The notes under the pieces are model-generated. The model had not been told where the DNA came from and made no database searches. It saw nothing but the letters and a program-made list of their open reading frames with translations. Position numbers and translations under genes: made by a program. Of a stretch of 64,000 nucleotides of DNA, positions 41,473 through 50,484 are shown in pieces. The DNA is taken from positions 1-64,000 of the forward strand of contig CAZAEW010000014.1 in assembly GCA_964484065.1 (NCBI GenBank). Direction: 5' to 3'. Numbering within the stretch: the stretch's first letter is position 1; every line of letters begins with the position of its first letter. The stretch comes from JAEVLT01 sp964484065 (GTDB lineage: Bacteria > Bacillota > Bacilli > Bacillales > Cytobacillaceae).

Positions 41473-43007
41473 TTTCTCCTTTTCAGGTGAGGGTTGTGGC
41501 TTTCATTCGGCATTCTCCGGTCGTTGTTGCCGGTGATTTCATTTGGCCTCATTTCCATCGCCCACCATGGGTGCCGTAAGATGAAATCCATCCAGCTTTT
41601 TCTGTGAACAGGAATAAATGGTGAAAGGTATGGCACACCGAAAGAACGCAGTTTATTTAAATGAATAAATAGCATAATTAAACTGAAAAATAAGCCGAAA
41701 ATCCCCAATATAGCACTGAAAATAATGACGGCAAATCTTAATATCCGTGCTGCAATCGCCAAATTATAGGATGGAGTGGTAAATGCGCAAATGCCTGTAA
41801 GGGAAACGACAATGACGGTAGCCTGACCAACCAGCCCTGCTTCAACAGCTGCCTGTCCCAGCACTAAGCCGCCAACGATTGATACAGCGGCACCAATTGT
41901 TTTAGGAAGCCTAAGACTGGCTTCTCTTAAGATTTCAAATGTCAGTTCCATTAAGAGAATTTCAATTGCGATGCCAAAAGGGACCCCTTCCCTTTGTCCA
42001 GTGAGGGCAATGAGCAATGGGGTTGGAATCATTTCTTGATGATACGTTAGGATGGAGACATAAAAGCCCGGCAGGATAAAAGATAATAAAAAAGCAAAGG
42101 ACCTTAATATTTTCATCATGCTTCCAAAGTCATAGCGCTGATAATAATCCTCATTGGAGGTTAAAAATAAGCCAATCGTAGCAGGTACGAGTAATGCCGC
42201 AGGTGTTCCATCTGTCAAAATAGCAATTCTTCCTTCTAATAACCCTGCGGCAATACGATCTGGCCGTTCCGAATTGAATATAGTCGGGAAAGGAGTATAT
42301 CCATTTGGATCTTCAATTAATTCTTCTATATATAAAGATTCTAAAATTCCATCAATTTCAATTTTGTCTATGCGGGATTTTACTTCTTGGAAATTTTCTT
42401 CTTTAGCCACTCCTTCAATAGATAAAATGGCAACGGATGTCCTTGATAATTTTCCAATTGTGCATTTATGTATTTTCAGTTTTTCTGTATGGATTCTTTT
42501 TCGGATTAACCCTATATTCGTTTTTAAGGATTCATTAAATGAATCCCTTGGTCCGCGGACAACCGATTCATTATTCGATTCTGAAACAGGCCTTAAATCT
42601 CCGCCGGAAGTGTCACAGGCTGCAGCTATGCTTTCCCCGTCCTTAAAAACTACGGTATATCCCAGGGATAGAAATTTTAATAAGTCCTGAAATGTTTCGA
42701 CTAAGACTATTTTTTTTGCTGAAAGGGTTAATGCCTTTAAATGGTTAGTGAAACCTTTTAACTGTTGCTTATAAAGGTCCTCAATGACATGGGTCTGGAT
42801 GGTTTCATTATCAACAAGACTATCAACATAGACGATCGCCATCTTCATTTCATCCAAAAGCCTTATGGAAAGATCTGAATCTTTCCCGAATTGATCCTGA
42901 ATTTTCTCTATATTATTCTTTAAGCTGGAAGCTAAATTTGTATCATTTGAGACTGTTTCTTTTCCGTCAGGAGCTGAGTTTCTAAATTTATTTGGCTTTT
43001 TGAACAT
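41469..43007 (-). CDS. Spore germination receptor A subunit
   Basis: A 512-residue GerA-family membrane protein. The long hydrophilic N-terminal domain (about 1-290; GKDSDLSIRLLDEM, VVRGPRDSFNESLKTNIGLIRKRI) is followed by about five membrane helices with the conserved GREGVPFGIAIEILLMELTFE and LPKTIGAAVSIVGGLVLGQAAVEAG, the latter split over residues 375-400. GerA-type subunits form oligomeric, channel-like assemblies that respond to nutrients. It lies between the B and C subunit genes with overlapping ends. Confidence 0.93.
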   Translation of the reverse strand: MFKKPNKFRNSAPDGKETVSNDTNLASSLKNNIEKIQDQFGKDSDLSIRLLDEMKMAIVYVDSLVDNETIQTHVIEDLYKQQLKGFTNHLKALTLSAKKIVLVETFQDLLKFLSLGYTVVFKDGESIAAACDTSGGDLRPVSESNNESVVRGPRDSFNESLKTNIGLIRKRIHTEKLKIHKCTIGKLSRTSVAILSIEGVAKEENFQEVKSRIDKIEIDGILESLYIEELIEDPNGYTPFPTIFNSERPDRIAAGLLEGRIAILTDGTPAALLVPATIGLFLTSNEDYYQRYDFGSMMKILRSFAFLLSFILPGFYVSILTYHQEMIPTPLLIALTGQREGVPFGIAIEILLMELTFEILREASLRLPKTIGAAVSIVGGLVLGQAAVEAGLVGQATVIVVSLTGICAFTTPSYNLAIAARILRFAVIIFSAILGIFGLFFSLIMLFIHLNKLRSFGVPYLSPFIPVHRKSWMDFILRHPWWAMEMRPNEITGNNDRRMPNESHNPHLKRRK

Positions 43008-44110
43008 TATTTATTAGCTCCTTCAAGTACACCAATGTTCTTTCTGAACAAGCTAACAATGAACAAAATAAGCGGAATAACCAACCCTGCCAATGTACTG
43101 TAAAAAGGGTAAATATCGCGCTCAAAATGGTAAATTCCAATGAAATCTTCACTATTTAATAGCGAAACGATGATGATTAAAGCTGAAACAGGGGCAACTA
43201 AAATGGTATAGTCGTCTATCTTAAACAGCTGCGCAATCCCGATGACAATGGCATATAAAAACAAAGACACCTTCAAATACGATCCAAGAGACCAAAGGAT
43301 AATACCAATTACATCCAGACGTTGCAGGGTTCCTAGCTCAACATCGCGGAGGAGCTGAAAGGTAGGAAAGTACATGCCAATCGCCCTTTCTTCTCCAAAA
43401 ACAGCAATGACTCCTGTTAGCGGCCCAATAAACATGGCAATTTCAATGACCATGGTGATGACGGTATATTTTATTAACTTTTCTGTAGAGGAAACGCTGG
43501 ATAAAATCATACTTAGAACAAACATAGTACTGTAAACAGATGTAAGGCTCAAAGTTCCTAGTAAAACAGAGTGAAGATCGTTATGCAGGATGGGCAAGAA
43601 GTTCATATAGTCCTTATCCTTTTGTGTAAGAATGGTTGCAAGAAGTCCAACCGGAATCAATATTAGCAAGAATGCCTGATTTGTTCTTGCTAATACCTCT
43701 AAACCGCTTCTAACCGCATATGCTGACATAATAAAGATGGCAACCATATAAACCATAATCGGGGTACGAGGTGTAATGGCAGAGGTATAAAATTCTCCAA
43801 ATCCTCTAATACTAAGAGTTTCTTCATGGAAAAAGTAAACCAGAAAGATAATGACAAACAATTTTCCTAGCCATTTTCCTAAAATTAATTGAGTATATTC
43901 TACCAGGGTCCTGCCTTTGAAGCGTTGAGCGAGAGCGGAAAGGGTAAATCCAATTATGATAGCTGGAATAATCGCAATTAATAAGGAAATCCAACTGTCT
44001 CTTTTTCCATAATAGATAATGACAGAGGTAAATAACAGATGACCAGTGACTGTTACACTGGAGACGCCAAGCATTAATGCCTGAACTTTGGTGATTTTGA
44101 CATTTTCCAT
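43007..44110 (-). CDS. Spore germination receptor B subunit
   Basis: A 367-residue GerAB-type permease of the APC superfamily with about ten membrane helices (family segments GKWLGKLFVIIFLVYFFHEE, RTPIMVYMVAIFIMSAYAVR, FPTFQLLRDVELGTLQRLDV). It is the presumed nutrient-binding subunit. I chose ATG 44110 because AGGAGA stands seven bases upstream; the frame could extend to 44128. It is the first gene of the operon, giving the order B-A-C-D. The germinant cannot be predicted. Confidence 0.92.
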   Translation of the reverse strand: MENVKITKVQALMLGVSSVTVTGHLLFTSVIIYYGKRDSWISLLIAIIPAIIIGFTLSALAQRFKGRTLVEYTQLILGKWLGKLFVIIFLVYFFHEETLSIRGFGEFYTSAITPRTPIMVYMVAIFIMSAYAVRSGLEVLARTNQAFLLILIPVGLLATILTQKDKDYMNFLPILHNDLHSVLLGTLSLTSVYSTMFVLSMILSSVSSTEKLIKYTVITMVIEIAMFIGPLTGVIAVFGEERAIGMYFPTFQLLRDVELGTLQRLDVIGIILWSLGSYLKVSLFLYAIVIGIAQLFKIDDYTILVAPVSALIIIVSLLNSEDFIGIYHFERDIYPFYSTLAGLVIPLILFIVSLFRKNIGVLEGANK

Positions 44111-44242
44111 TACCCATTCTCCTGGCAAGATATTTCTTATCGTTATGTTTTTTCATAAGTAGGAATTTTATTCATCAGGAGACAATATAAGGACCCCCTT
44201 TATAAACATAATGATAGTAATACATTTAAATAAATGGATTGA

Positions 44243-44350
44243 AAACGCCAAGCTAACAATAGTTTGACGTTTATTTTGTTTACAAGCGGAAATGCCATTC
44301 AATAAAATGCTAAGAAAATCTTAAGAATTGCATCAGGAGTTTGTTAAGAT
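44243..44350. promoter_or_regulatory. Intergenic hairpin and TAAGA repeats between ger operon and response regulator
   Basis: AAACGCCAAGCTA (44243-44255) and TAGTTTGACGTTT (44260-44272) form a 13-base stem with one mismatch and a four-base loop. Further right, TAAGA occurs at 44311, 44322 and 44345 (11 and 23 bases apart), a spacing used by OmpR-type regulators. Either could be a control site for the divergent genes; no clear sigma-G promoter was found for the ger operon. Confidence 0.4.
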
Positions 44351-44434
44351 TTAATTGATATCATCCCCTTAGCTTAGAAAAAATCAATAAAGGGGTGATC
44401 AAATGCTGAAGCCCATATATAGGAGTGAACGTTC

Positions 44435-45121
44435 ATGAACATATTGGTTTGTGATGACGACAAGGAAATTGTTGATGCTATTGGAATTTATTTAGAAAAT
44501 GAAGGATATAAAATTTTGAAGGCTTTTAACGGAATAGAGGCCATAGAAGTAATCGAAGATCACGAGATCCATCTCATTATTATGGATATCATGATGCCAA
44601 AGATGGATGGGATCAGGGCAACAGCGAAGATTCGGGAAGATCATAAAATTCCGTTGATCATGCTTTCCGCCAAGTCTGAAGATACCGACAAAATATTAGG
44701 TTTAAATTTAGGGGCGGATGACTACATAACCAAGCCGTTCAATCCCTTAGAACTAATCGCCCGAGTAAAATCACAGCTAAGAAGGTATACAACATTTGGA
44801 GGCCTAGAAACCAAGGATAATGTATATCAAAGCGGAGGGCTCATGATCAATGATGACAGCAAAACGATAACGGTCGATGGAGATGCGGTCCATCTTACAC
44901 CCGTTCAATATAAGATATTAAAGCTTCTTACGGCAAACGCCGGAAGAGTATTTTCGATTGAGGAGATTTATGAAAAGGTTTGGAATGAACCCTCTTTTAA
45001 TCCGGAAAATACGGTAACGGTTCATATCCGAAAAATAAGAGAAAAAATAGAAATTAATCCGAAAGAACCTAGATATTTGAAGGTGGTGTGGGGAGTTGGA
45101 TATAAAGTCGAAAAGCTATAG
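44435..45121 (+). CDS. OmpR-family response regulator
   Basis: A 228-residue two-component regulator. The receiver domain has the acidic DDD near residues 8-10, phosphoacceptor D51 in LIIMDIMMPKMDG, and K in ADDYITKPFNPLELIARV. The C-terminal winged helix is LTPVQYKILKLLTANAGRVFS followed by FNPENTVTVHIRKIREKIE. The start is ATG 44435 behind AGGAGTG. It overlaps the histidine kinase by 26 bases. It resembles VanR-type regulators; the signal is unknown. Confidence 0.9.
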   Translation: MNILVCDDDKEIVDAIGIYLENEGYKILKAFNGIEAIEVIEDHEIHLIIMDIMMPKMDGIRATAKIREDHKIPLIMLSAKSEDTDKILGLNLGADDYITKPFNPLELIARVKSQLRRYTTFGGLETKDNVYQSGGLMINDDSKTITVDGDAVHLTPVQYKILKLLTANAGRVFSIEEIYEKVWNEPSFNPENTVTVHIRKIREKIEINPKEPRYLKVVWGVGYKVEKL

Positions 45122-47171
45122 CCATTCAATCTTAATAAAAATAATTGTTTTTATGATTGTGATCCTCTGTTTTACAGGTGTCATAAGAGAATTGGTGAAG
45201 GTAAAAGAGTTGAATGGAGTTAATTTTAGAATTGTCTTTGAAGATAACTACTTTCTCAGTGATGCCTATGTCCGGGAAAGCGATACGCTTGTCAACAATC
45301 TGGCAAGATTGATTGGAGAATTTAAAAATGAAGAAAATATCCAAAACGGCGGCTTAATTAGCGAAGATAAATTAAGAATTGAGGAACAGAGCCTGTTCGG
45401 AGATTTCATGGAGAACTCCCAAAGTTATAATCCTAAATTAAGCGAGGCGGAAAACTATAAGATCTTTAAAGTGGAGTATGCTGATAAAATCTCTCAAGCA
45501 AGAGACCAGCTTATCAAGTCGGATTTAAAAGAATATCACTCTATATTACAAAAATTGGATGATAATAGTCCGGTGTACTATATCAGTGATGGTGTAAATA
45601 CGTATACAAACCGTTCAAATCTGGACAAGGAGAAGCTTAAGACCTATCCTTCTTATTTGATTTTTGAAAAATATAAAAAGGACATGTATCCCCAAAATAT
45701 TAAAGACAATAAAAACCTATTTCGAATTACAGAAGGTATCGATCAATTGGATCAGGAAAACACGGTGGTTTATGTTGGTTTTCCGAAGGATTTTTTAAAT
45801 CAAAAAATGAAAGAATGGCAGGAAAATAAAGTTAATGTGACTAAAAGCTTTTATACGCTGCTGGATCTTCTGGCTGGATTACTTATTTCATTTTTGTATT
45901 TAGTCACAATTATCGGGAGAAGATCATTTAAGGATCAAGAGGTACACTTTAATCCAGCAGATAAAATATATAATGATATAAATCTATTGTTATGTTTGGG
46001 TCTGATCGCACTTTGGAGTGCTTTGGTAAGTGAATTGTATATTGATATCAACAAAATCATTATCCCCATCACGATTCCGATTGCAGCCATGGGCCTCATG
46101 CTGGTTTTATCACTTGTGAAGCATTTCAAGAATAAATCTCTGCTCAAACACACCTTGTTTTACCGTATTATCCTGAGGTTGGTTAAATTTGTGGGAGAGG
46201 TTTACAGCAGCGGCAGCGTTGGCGTCAAAACCGTGTTAATCGTAGTTGGGTATCCAATCTTGGTGGCTTTAACGTTTTTCATGTTTCCGGTCACGATTGG
46301 ATTTGCCGCCTGGTTTGCCTTGAAAAAAATCAAGGCGTTTCAGGCCATCCAGGAAGGTGTCGAAAGAATTAAGGACGGGGATATTCATCATAGTATCAGT
46401 GTTGATGGCAATGGCGAGTTTGGAAAACTTGCTGCTAATATAAATAGCATAACCGATGGTTTACAGAAAGCCGTTGATAGCGAATTAAAAAGCGAGCGGT
46501 TAAAGACGGAGCTTATTACCAATGTATCACATGATATTCGAACCCCTTTAACATCCATTATCACTTATGTTGATTTATTGAAAAAGGAACAGGATCCGTC
46601 AAAGATGGAGGAATTTATTGAAATCCTCGATCAAAAATCGAAAAGGCTAAAATTGCTGACAGATAATTTATTTGAAGCAGCTAAGGCTTCCAGCGGGAAT
46701 ATCCCTGTTCAGTTTGAACGAATCGATATTGTCTCTTTAATCACCCAGGGACTGGGAGAAGTTAGTGACAAAGTTGAGGATTTGGAGCTAGATTTTAAGG
46801 TCAATTTTCCAAAGGAGAAGTTATTTATTAGAGCGGATGGAAAATTAATGTGGAGGGCCATCGAAAATTTATTGTCCAATATCTTCAAATATGCACTTAA
46901 AGCATCAAGGGTGTATATCAGTATCGAGGATTTAGGGAACGAAATTCTTCTCACATTCAAAAACATTTCTGCTTATGAGTTAAATATTTCAGCTGACGAA
47001 TTAATGGAGCGCTTTACAAGAGGTGATGAATCAAGAGCCAGTCAAGGCAGCGGTTTAGGATTGTCCATTGCCAAAAGCTTAATTGAAATCCAAAAAGGTA
47101 CATTTACCATTCAGGTGGATGGAGATTTGTTTAAGGCTATGATTTATATGCCTAAAAATAACAATGAGTGA
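45096..47171 (+). CDS. Sensor histidine kinase
   Basis: A 691-residue membrane kinase. The first helix is at about 10-28, with a large extracellular region to about 250, then further helices at about 250-415. A HAMP-like segment follows (about 415-465, GVERIKDGDIHHSISVDGNG). The phosphoacceptor is H479 in TNVSHDIRTPLTSIITY, and the ATPase domain has RAIENLLSNIFKYA and SGLGLSIAKSLIE. The start is TTG 45096 inside the response regulator end; no better start was seen. It phosphorylates the adjacent regulator. The target genes are not evident. Confidence 0.88.
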   Translation: MDIKSKSYSHSILIKIIVFMIVILCFTGVIRELVKVKELNGVNFRIVFEDNYFLSDAYVRESDTLVNNLARLIGEFKNEENIQNGGLISEDKLRIEEQSLFGDFMENSQSYNPKLSEAENYKIFKVEYADKISQARDQLIKSDLKEYHSILQKLDDNSPVYYISDGVNTYTNRSNLDKEKLKTYPSYLIFEKYKKDMYPQNIKDNKNLFRITEGIDQLDQENTVVYVGFPKDFLNQKMKEWQENKVNVTKSFYTLLDLLAGLLISFLYLVTIIGRRSFKDQEVHFNPADKIYNDINLLLCLGLIALWSALVSELYIDINKIIIPITIPIAAMGLMLVLSLVKHFKNKSLLKHTLFYRIILRLVKFVGEVYSSGSVGVKTVLIVVGYPILVALTFFMFPVTIGFAAWFALKKIKAFQAIQEGVERIKDGDIHHSISVDGNGEFGKLAANINSITDGLQKAVDSELKSERLKTELITNVSHDIRTPLTSIITYVDLLKKEQDPSKMEEFIEILDQKSKRLKLLTDNLFEAAKASSGNIPVQFERIDIVSLITQGLGEVSDKVEDLELDFKVNFPKEKLFIRADGKLMWRAIENLLSNIFKYALKASRVYISIEDLGNEILLTFKNISAYELNISADELMERFTRGDESRASQGSGLGLSIAKSLIEIQKGTFTIQVDGDLFKAMIYMPKNNNE

Positions 47172-47178
47172 CTGACAT

Positions 47179-47211
47179 GGCTTAGAAGGGGTTATCTTCT
47201 AAGCCTTTTTT
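47179..47211 (+). terminator. Terminator after the two-component operon
   Basis: GGCTTAGAAG (47179-47188) pairs with CTTCTAAGCC (47196-47205), then TTTTTT. Confidence 0.92.
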
Positions 47212-47360
47212 CTTAACAAAGCTTCATGGATGAAGGACATTTTACCGGTTCTAAGAGAATAAATCCTCTTTCATTGGTAAATAGCCTCTTTTGATTTAAA
47301 ATGTATTTTGTTATGAGATGAAAGAAAGTTATTACTCTTAATAATGAGGGGCTGGTTAAG

Positions 47361-48203
47361 GTGAATTTTGCTGTAAATAAGGAATGGCTCGTTGAACAAT
47401 TAAATAACGAGAAGGTAACAGTTGTGGATTGCCGGTTTGAATTAGGAAATCACGATAAAGGATCAAAGCTTTATCAGGAAAGCCATCTCCCTGGTGCTTT
47501 CTATTTTGATTTAGAAAAGCAGTTATCCGCTCCTGTTGCAAAGCACGGAGGAAGGCATCCGCTTCCGGATATGGATCAATTCAGACTCGAAGTCGAGAAA
47601 GCAGGAATTGATAATACGAAAACAGTTGTCGCCTATGACGGCGGGGAGGGCCAGTTTGCATCCCGTTTTTGGTGGCTGCTTACCTTTTTAGGACATGAAA
47701 AGGTATATGTATTGAATGAAGGCTTTAAAGGTTGGGTTGAAGCCGGCTATCCAACTGCGAAGGAAGTACCTGAATTTGAAACAGCAAAATTTGAAGTTCA
47801 TCTTCGAAAAGAGATGCTTGCTTCCTATGACGAAGTAAAGGAAATTGTCGCTCATCCAAAAAAATCTCCTGTATTAATCGATTCAAGAGATAAAGCACGC
47901 TATTTAGGAGAAGTTGAACCAATCGATAGAATACCTGGGCATATTCCGGGTGCAATCAATAAGTTTTTTGCAGAAGGCTTGGAACAAGGTTCATTTAAAA
48001 ACAGTGCCGAACAGCAAAAAAGATTTGCCGAATTGGATCAGGAGGAGCCGATTATCGTTTATTGCGGATCAGGCGTAACAGCTACTCCTAATTATATCGC
48101 TTTAAAAATGGCTGGGTTTAAGAATGTAAAGCTATACGCAGGAAGCTACAGTGATTGGGTCTCATATGCTGAGAATCCGGTGGCAAAAGGAAAAGAATCT
48201 TAA
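47361..48203 (+). CDS. Two-domain sulfurtransferase (thiosulfate or mercaptopyruvate type)
   Basis: A 280-residue protein with tandem rhodanese domains. The first is inactive-like (VTVVDCRFELGN, SHLPGAFYFDLEKQLSAP, VAYDGGEGQFASRFWWLL). The second has the catalytic C235 in IVYCGSGVTATPN, a CGSGVTA loop typical of 3-mercaptopyruvate sulfurtransferases. It is cytoplasmic and moves sulfane sulfur from mercaptopyruvate or thiosulfate to an acceptor. The start is GTG 47361, with GAGGGG about ten bases upstream. Confidence 0.9.
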   Translation: MNFAVNKEWLVEQLNNEKVTVVDCRFELGNHDKGSKLYQESHLPGAFYFDLEKQLSAPVAKHGGRHPLPDMDQFRLEVEKAGIDNTKTVVAYDGGEGQFASRFWWLLTFLGHEKVYVLNEGFKGWVEAGYPTAKEVPEFETAKFEVHLRKEMLASYDEVKEIVAHPKKSPVLIDSRDKARYLGEVEPIDRIPGHIPGAINKFFAEGLEQGSFKNSAEQQKRFAELDQEEPIIVYCGSGVTATPNYIALKMAGFKNVKLYAGSYSDWVSYAENPVAKGKES

Positions 48204-48270
48204 TGTAAACTATTTTTGATGGATATTCTTGTTATCTTAAAAGGACGCAGCTTTAATAGGTGTGATGAAG

Positions 48271-48313
48271 CATACCCCAAGTAACCGCAGAAATGAAGTT
48301 AACTTGGGGTATG
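48271..48313 (+). terminator. Strong hairpin after the sulfurtransferase gene
   Basis: CATACCCCAAGT (48271-48282) pairs perfectly with ACTTGGGGTATG (48302-48313) around a 19-base loop. No T run follows. A second hairpin is downstream. Confidence 0.55.
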
Positions 48314-48347
48314 TTGAAAGATTATGTGGAAAAAAGCCCTTTATGAA

Positions 48348-48378
48348 CCTCTGGGACTAATAAGTACCAGAGGCTTTT
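48348..48378 (+). terminator. Terminator-like hairpin
   Basis: CCTCTGG (48348-48354) pairs with CCAGAGG (48367-48373), then CTTTTG. It is downstream of the sulfurtransferase gene; between it and mqo (48379-48676) only A/T-rich promoter-like DNA and the mqo control sites are seen. Confidence 0.6.
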
Positions 48379-48593
48379 GTATGAGCAAAATATCCACTGT
48401 TTTTTTAAAAAGTACTATAATGGGTAAGTAAATAACGAAAATGTGATTGTATGATAATGCGAAAGAACTATTTTCTTTTTTTCCTCCATTTAAATAGCTT
48501 AAAACTATTAAAATAGTATATTGTTTTAATATTTTAAATTTTTATGCTATACTATGATTTAGTTAAAAAATGAACAGAAAAGATGTATGACTT

Positions 48594-48637
48594 TGTCACA
48601 TCCCAGATTACTGTGACGCTTAAGGGGAGCGCTTACA
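48594..48637 (+). promoter_or_regulatory. mqo upstream inverted repeat and cre-like site
   Basis: TGTCACA (48594-48600) and TGTGACG (48612-48618) form an inverted repeat of Crp/Fnr-like character. GGGGAGCGCTTACA (48624-48637) on the reverse strand reads TGTAAGCGCTCCCC, one base from the cre consensus. Catabolite repression of mqo is plausible. Confidence 0.45.
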
Positions 48638-48676
48638 TCCTTTCTGCAAATCTTAGGGGATAAAGGGACGGGAAAA

Positions 48677-50197
48677 ATGAGTAATCTACAAAATAAAACA
48701 GACGTTATCTTAATTGGTGCCGGAATCATGAGTGCAACTTTGGGATCACTGCTGAAAGAATTAATGCCGGATTGGAAAATTACAGTTTTTGAGAAGCTTG
48801 ACAGACCAGGAGAGGAAAGCTCGAATGAATGGAATAATGCAGGGACTGGGCATTCAGCACTGTGCGAGCTTAACTATACCCCTGAAAAACAAGACGGCTC
48901 AATCGATATTAAGAAAGCGATCAATGTCAATGAACAATTTCAGCTTTCAAGACAATTTTGGACTTATCTTGTAAACAGTAATCTAATCCATAATCCGCAA
49001 GATTTTATTATGCCACTGCCTCATGTAAGTTTAGTACAAGGTGAAAAAGATGTAACGTTTTTGAAAAAACGTTTTCAAGCGCTTTCAAAGAATCCGTTAT
49101 TCCAAGGAATGGAGTTCTCGGATGACCCGGAAAAACTTAAGAAATGGATTCCGGTTATAATGGAAGGCCGCACAGGAAATGAACCAATAGCGGCAACCAA
49201 AATTGATTCTGGATCGGATGTCAACTTTGGTGCATTAACGCGCATGTTGTTTGACCACTTAAAGAATCAAAACGTTGATATTAAATACAAGCATCAAGTA
49301 GTTGATATCAAACGCACCAGCGATGGCTCATGGGAATTGAAAGTACGTAATGAAAACGGTGCAGTCGAACGCCATACTGCGAAATTCGTCTTCATCGGCG
49401 GCGGCGGCGGTTCCTTGCCTTTACTGCAAAAAACGGGCATTCCTGAAAGTAAGCATGTCGGTGGATTCCCTGTAAGCGGACTATTCTTGGTATGTAACAA
49501 TCCGGATGTGGTTGAGCAGCATCATGCAAAGGTTTATGGCAAAGCAAAGGTTGGTGCTCCTCCAATGTCTGTGCCGCATCTTGATACAAGATATATTGAC
49601 AACAAAAAATCGTTGCTATTTGGCCCGTTTGCCGGCTTCTCGCCTAAATTCTTAAAAACGGGATCGAATATGGATTTATTTGCGTCTATTAAACCGAATA
49701 ATGTCGTCACGATGTTAGCGGCAGGTGCAAAAAACGTTCCATTAACAAAGTACTTGATTGAACAACTTATGTTATCGAAAGAACAACGGATCGAAGAGTT
49801 GCGCGAATTTATTCCAAACGCTAAAAACGAAGATTGGGATATTGTGGTAGCTGGACAGCGTGTACAGGTTATTAAAGATACTGCTAACGCCAAAGGGGTC
49901 CTTCAATTTGGTACGGAAGTAATTAGTGCCGCTGATGGCTCGGTAGCTGCGTTGCTTGGAGCTTCTCCGGGCGCTTCCACTGCCGTTTCCGTCATGCTGA
50001 CAGTTATTAAAAAATGCTTCCCGCAGCTTCTAAAAGAGTGGGAACCAAAATTAAAAGAAATGATTCCATCTTATGGCTTGTCACTAATGGAACACCCAGA
50101 GCTTATCGAAGAGATTCAAGTTTCTACAGCAAAGGCGCTGGGTCTGACCCATTACGTGCCAGCAGAGAAAGAAGAACGCGTTCTTGTAACGAACTAA
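48677..50197 (+). CDS. mqo: Malate:quinone oxidoreductase
   Basis: A 506-residue FAD-dependent membrane-associated enzyme that oxidises malate to oxaloacetate and passes electrons to menaquinone. The FAD-binding start is ILIGAGIMSATLGSLLKEL. The family signature is SSNEWNNAGTGHSALCELNY, with later LFGPFAGFSPKFLKTGSN and GASPGASTAVSVML. Length matches the usual 490-510. ATG 48677 is preceded by GGGACGGG. It is a stand-alone gene with upstream cre-like and inverted-repeat elements. Confidence 0.93.
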   Translation: MSNLQNKTDVILIGAGIMSATLGSLLKELMPDWKITVFEKLDRPGEESSNEWNNAGTGHSALCELNYTPEKQDGSIDIKKAINVNEQFQLSRQFWTYLVNSNLIHNPQDFIMPLPHVSLVQGEKDVTFLKKRFQALSKNPLFQGMEFSDDPEKLKKWIPVIMEGRTGNEPIAATKIDSGSDVNFGALTRMLFDHLKNQNVDIKYKHQVVDIKRTSDGSWELKVRNENGAVERHTAKFVFIGGGGGSLPLLQKTGIPESKHVGGFPVSGLFLVCNNPDVVEQHHAKVYGKAKVGAPPMSVPHLDTRYIDNKKSLLFGPFAGFSPKFLKTGSNMDLFASIKPNNVVTMLAAGAKNVPLTKYLIEQLMLSKEQRIEELREFIPNAKNEDWDIVVAGQRVQVIKDTANAKGVLQFGTEVISAADGSVAALLGASPGASTAVSVMLTVIKKCFPQLLKEWEPKLKEMIPSYGLSLMEHPELIEEIQVSTAKALGLTHYVPAEKEERVLVTN

Positions 50198-50248
50198 TGA
50201 CTGAAGCAATATAGTATGATCTTAGAATACGAGTTTTATTTATTACTG

Positions 50249-50287
50249 AAAAAGGGCTTTTCACTAATTGGTGAGAAGTCCTTTTTT
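50249..50287 (+). terminator. Terminator after mqo
   Basis: AAAAGGGCTTTTCAC and GTGAGAAGTCC pair around TAATTG with two internal mismatches, then TTTTTT. Confidence 0.85.
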
Positions 50288-50294
50288 CTATGGC

Positions 50295-50325
50295 AAAGGG
50301 GCGGAGCTGCGCAAAAGTCATGTTG
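50295..50325 (+). repeat. 31-bp exact repeat, left copy
   Basis: The 31 bases containing GGGGCGGAGCTGCGCAAAAG are exactly the reverse complement of 59083-59113. Matching stops at both ends. The segment includes a GCGGAGCTGCGC near-palindrome. It is non-coding, between two terminators. Confidence 0.85.
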
Positions 50326-50353
50326 ATGTATTGCTCCAATATGTTTTCTTTCC

Positions 50354-50391
50354 AGACATGGGTTGGGAGTTGAGACTCATGTCTGTTTTTT
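50354..50391 (+). terminator. Second hairpin downstream of mqo
   Basis: AGACATG (50354-50360) and CATGTCT (50378-50384) are followed by GTTTTTT. It may be a backup terminator before the mannose-1-phosphate guanylyltransferase gene. Confidence 0.7.
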
Positions 50392-50484
50392 CGTTAAACT
50401 TATTACACGTTCAACTAGACAAGTTAAACCGCTCCTACATATGATAATTTAACTAATTTAAACCATGTAGGGGTGAGAAAAAAT

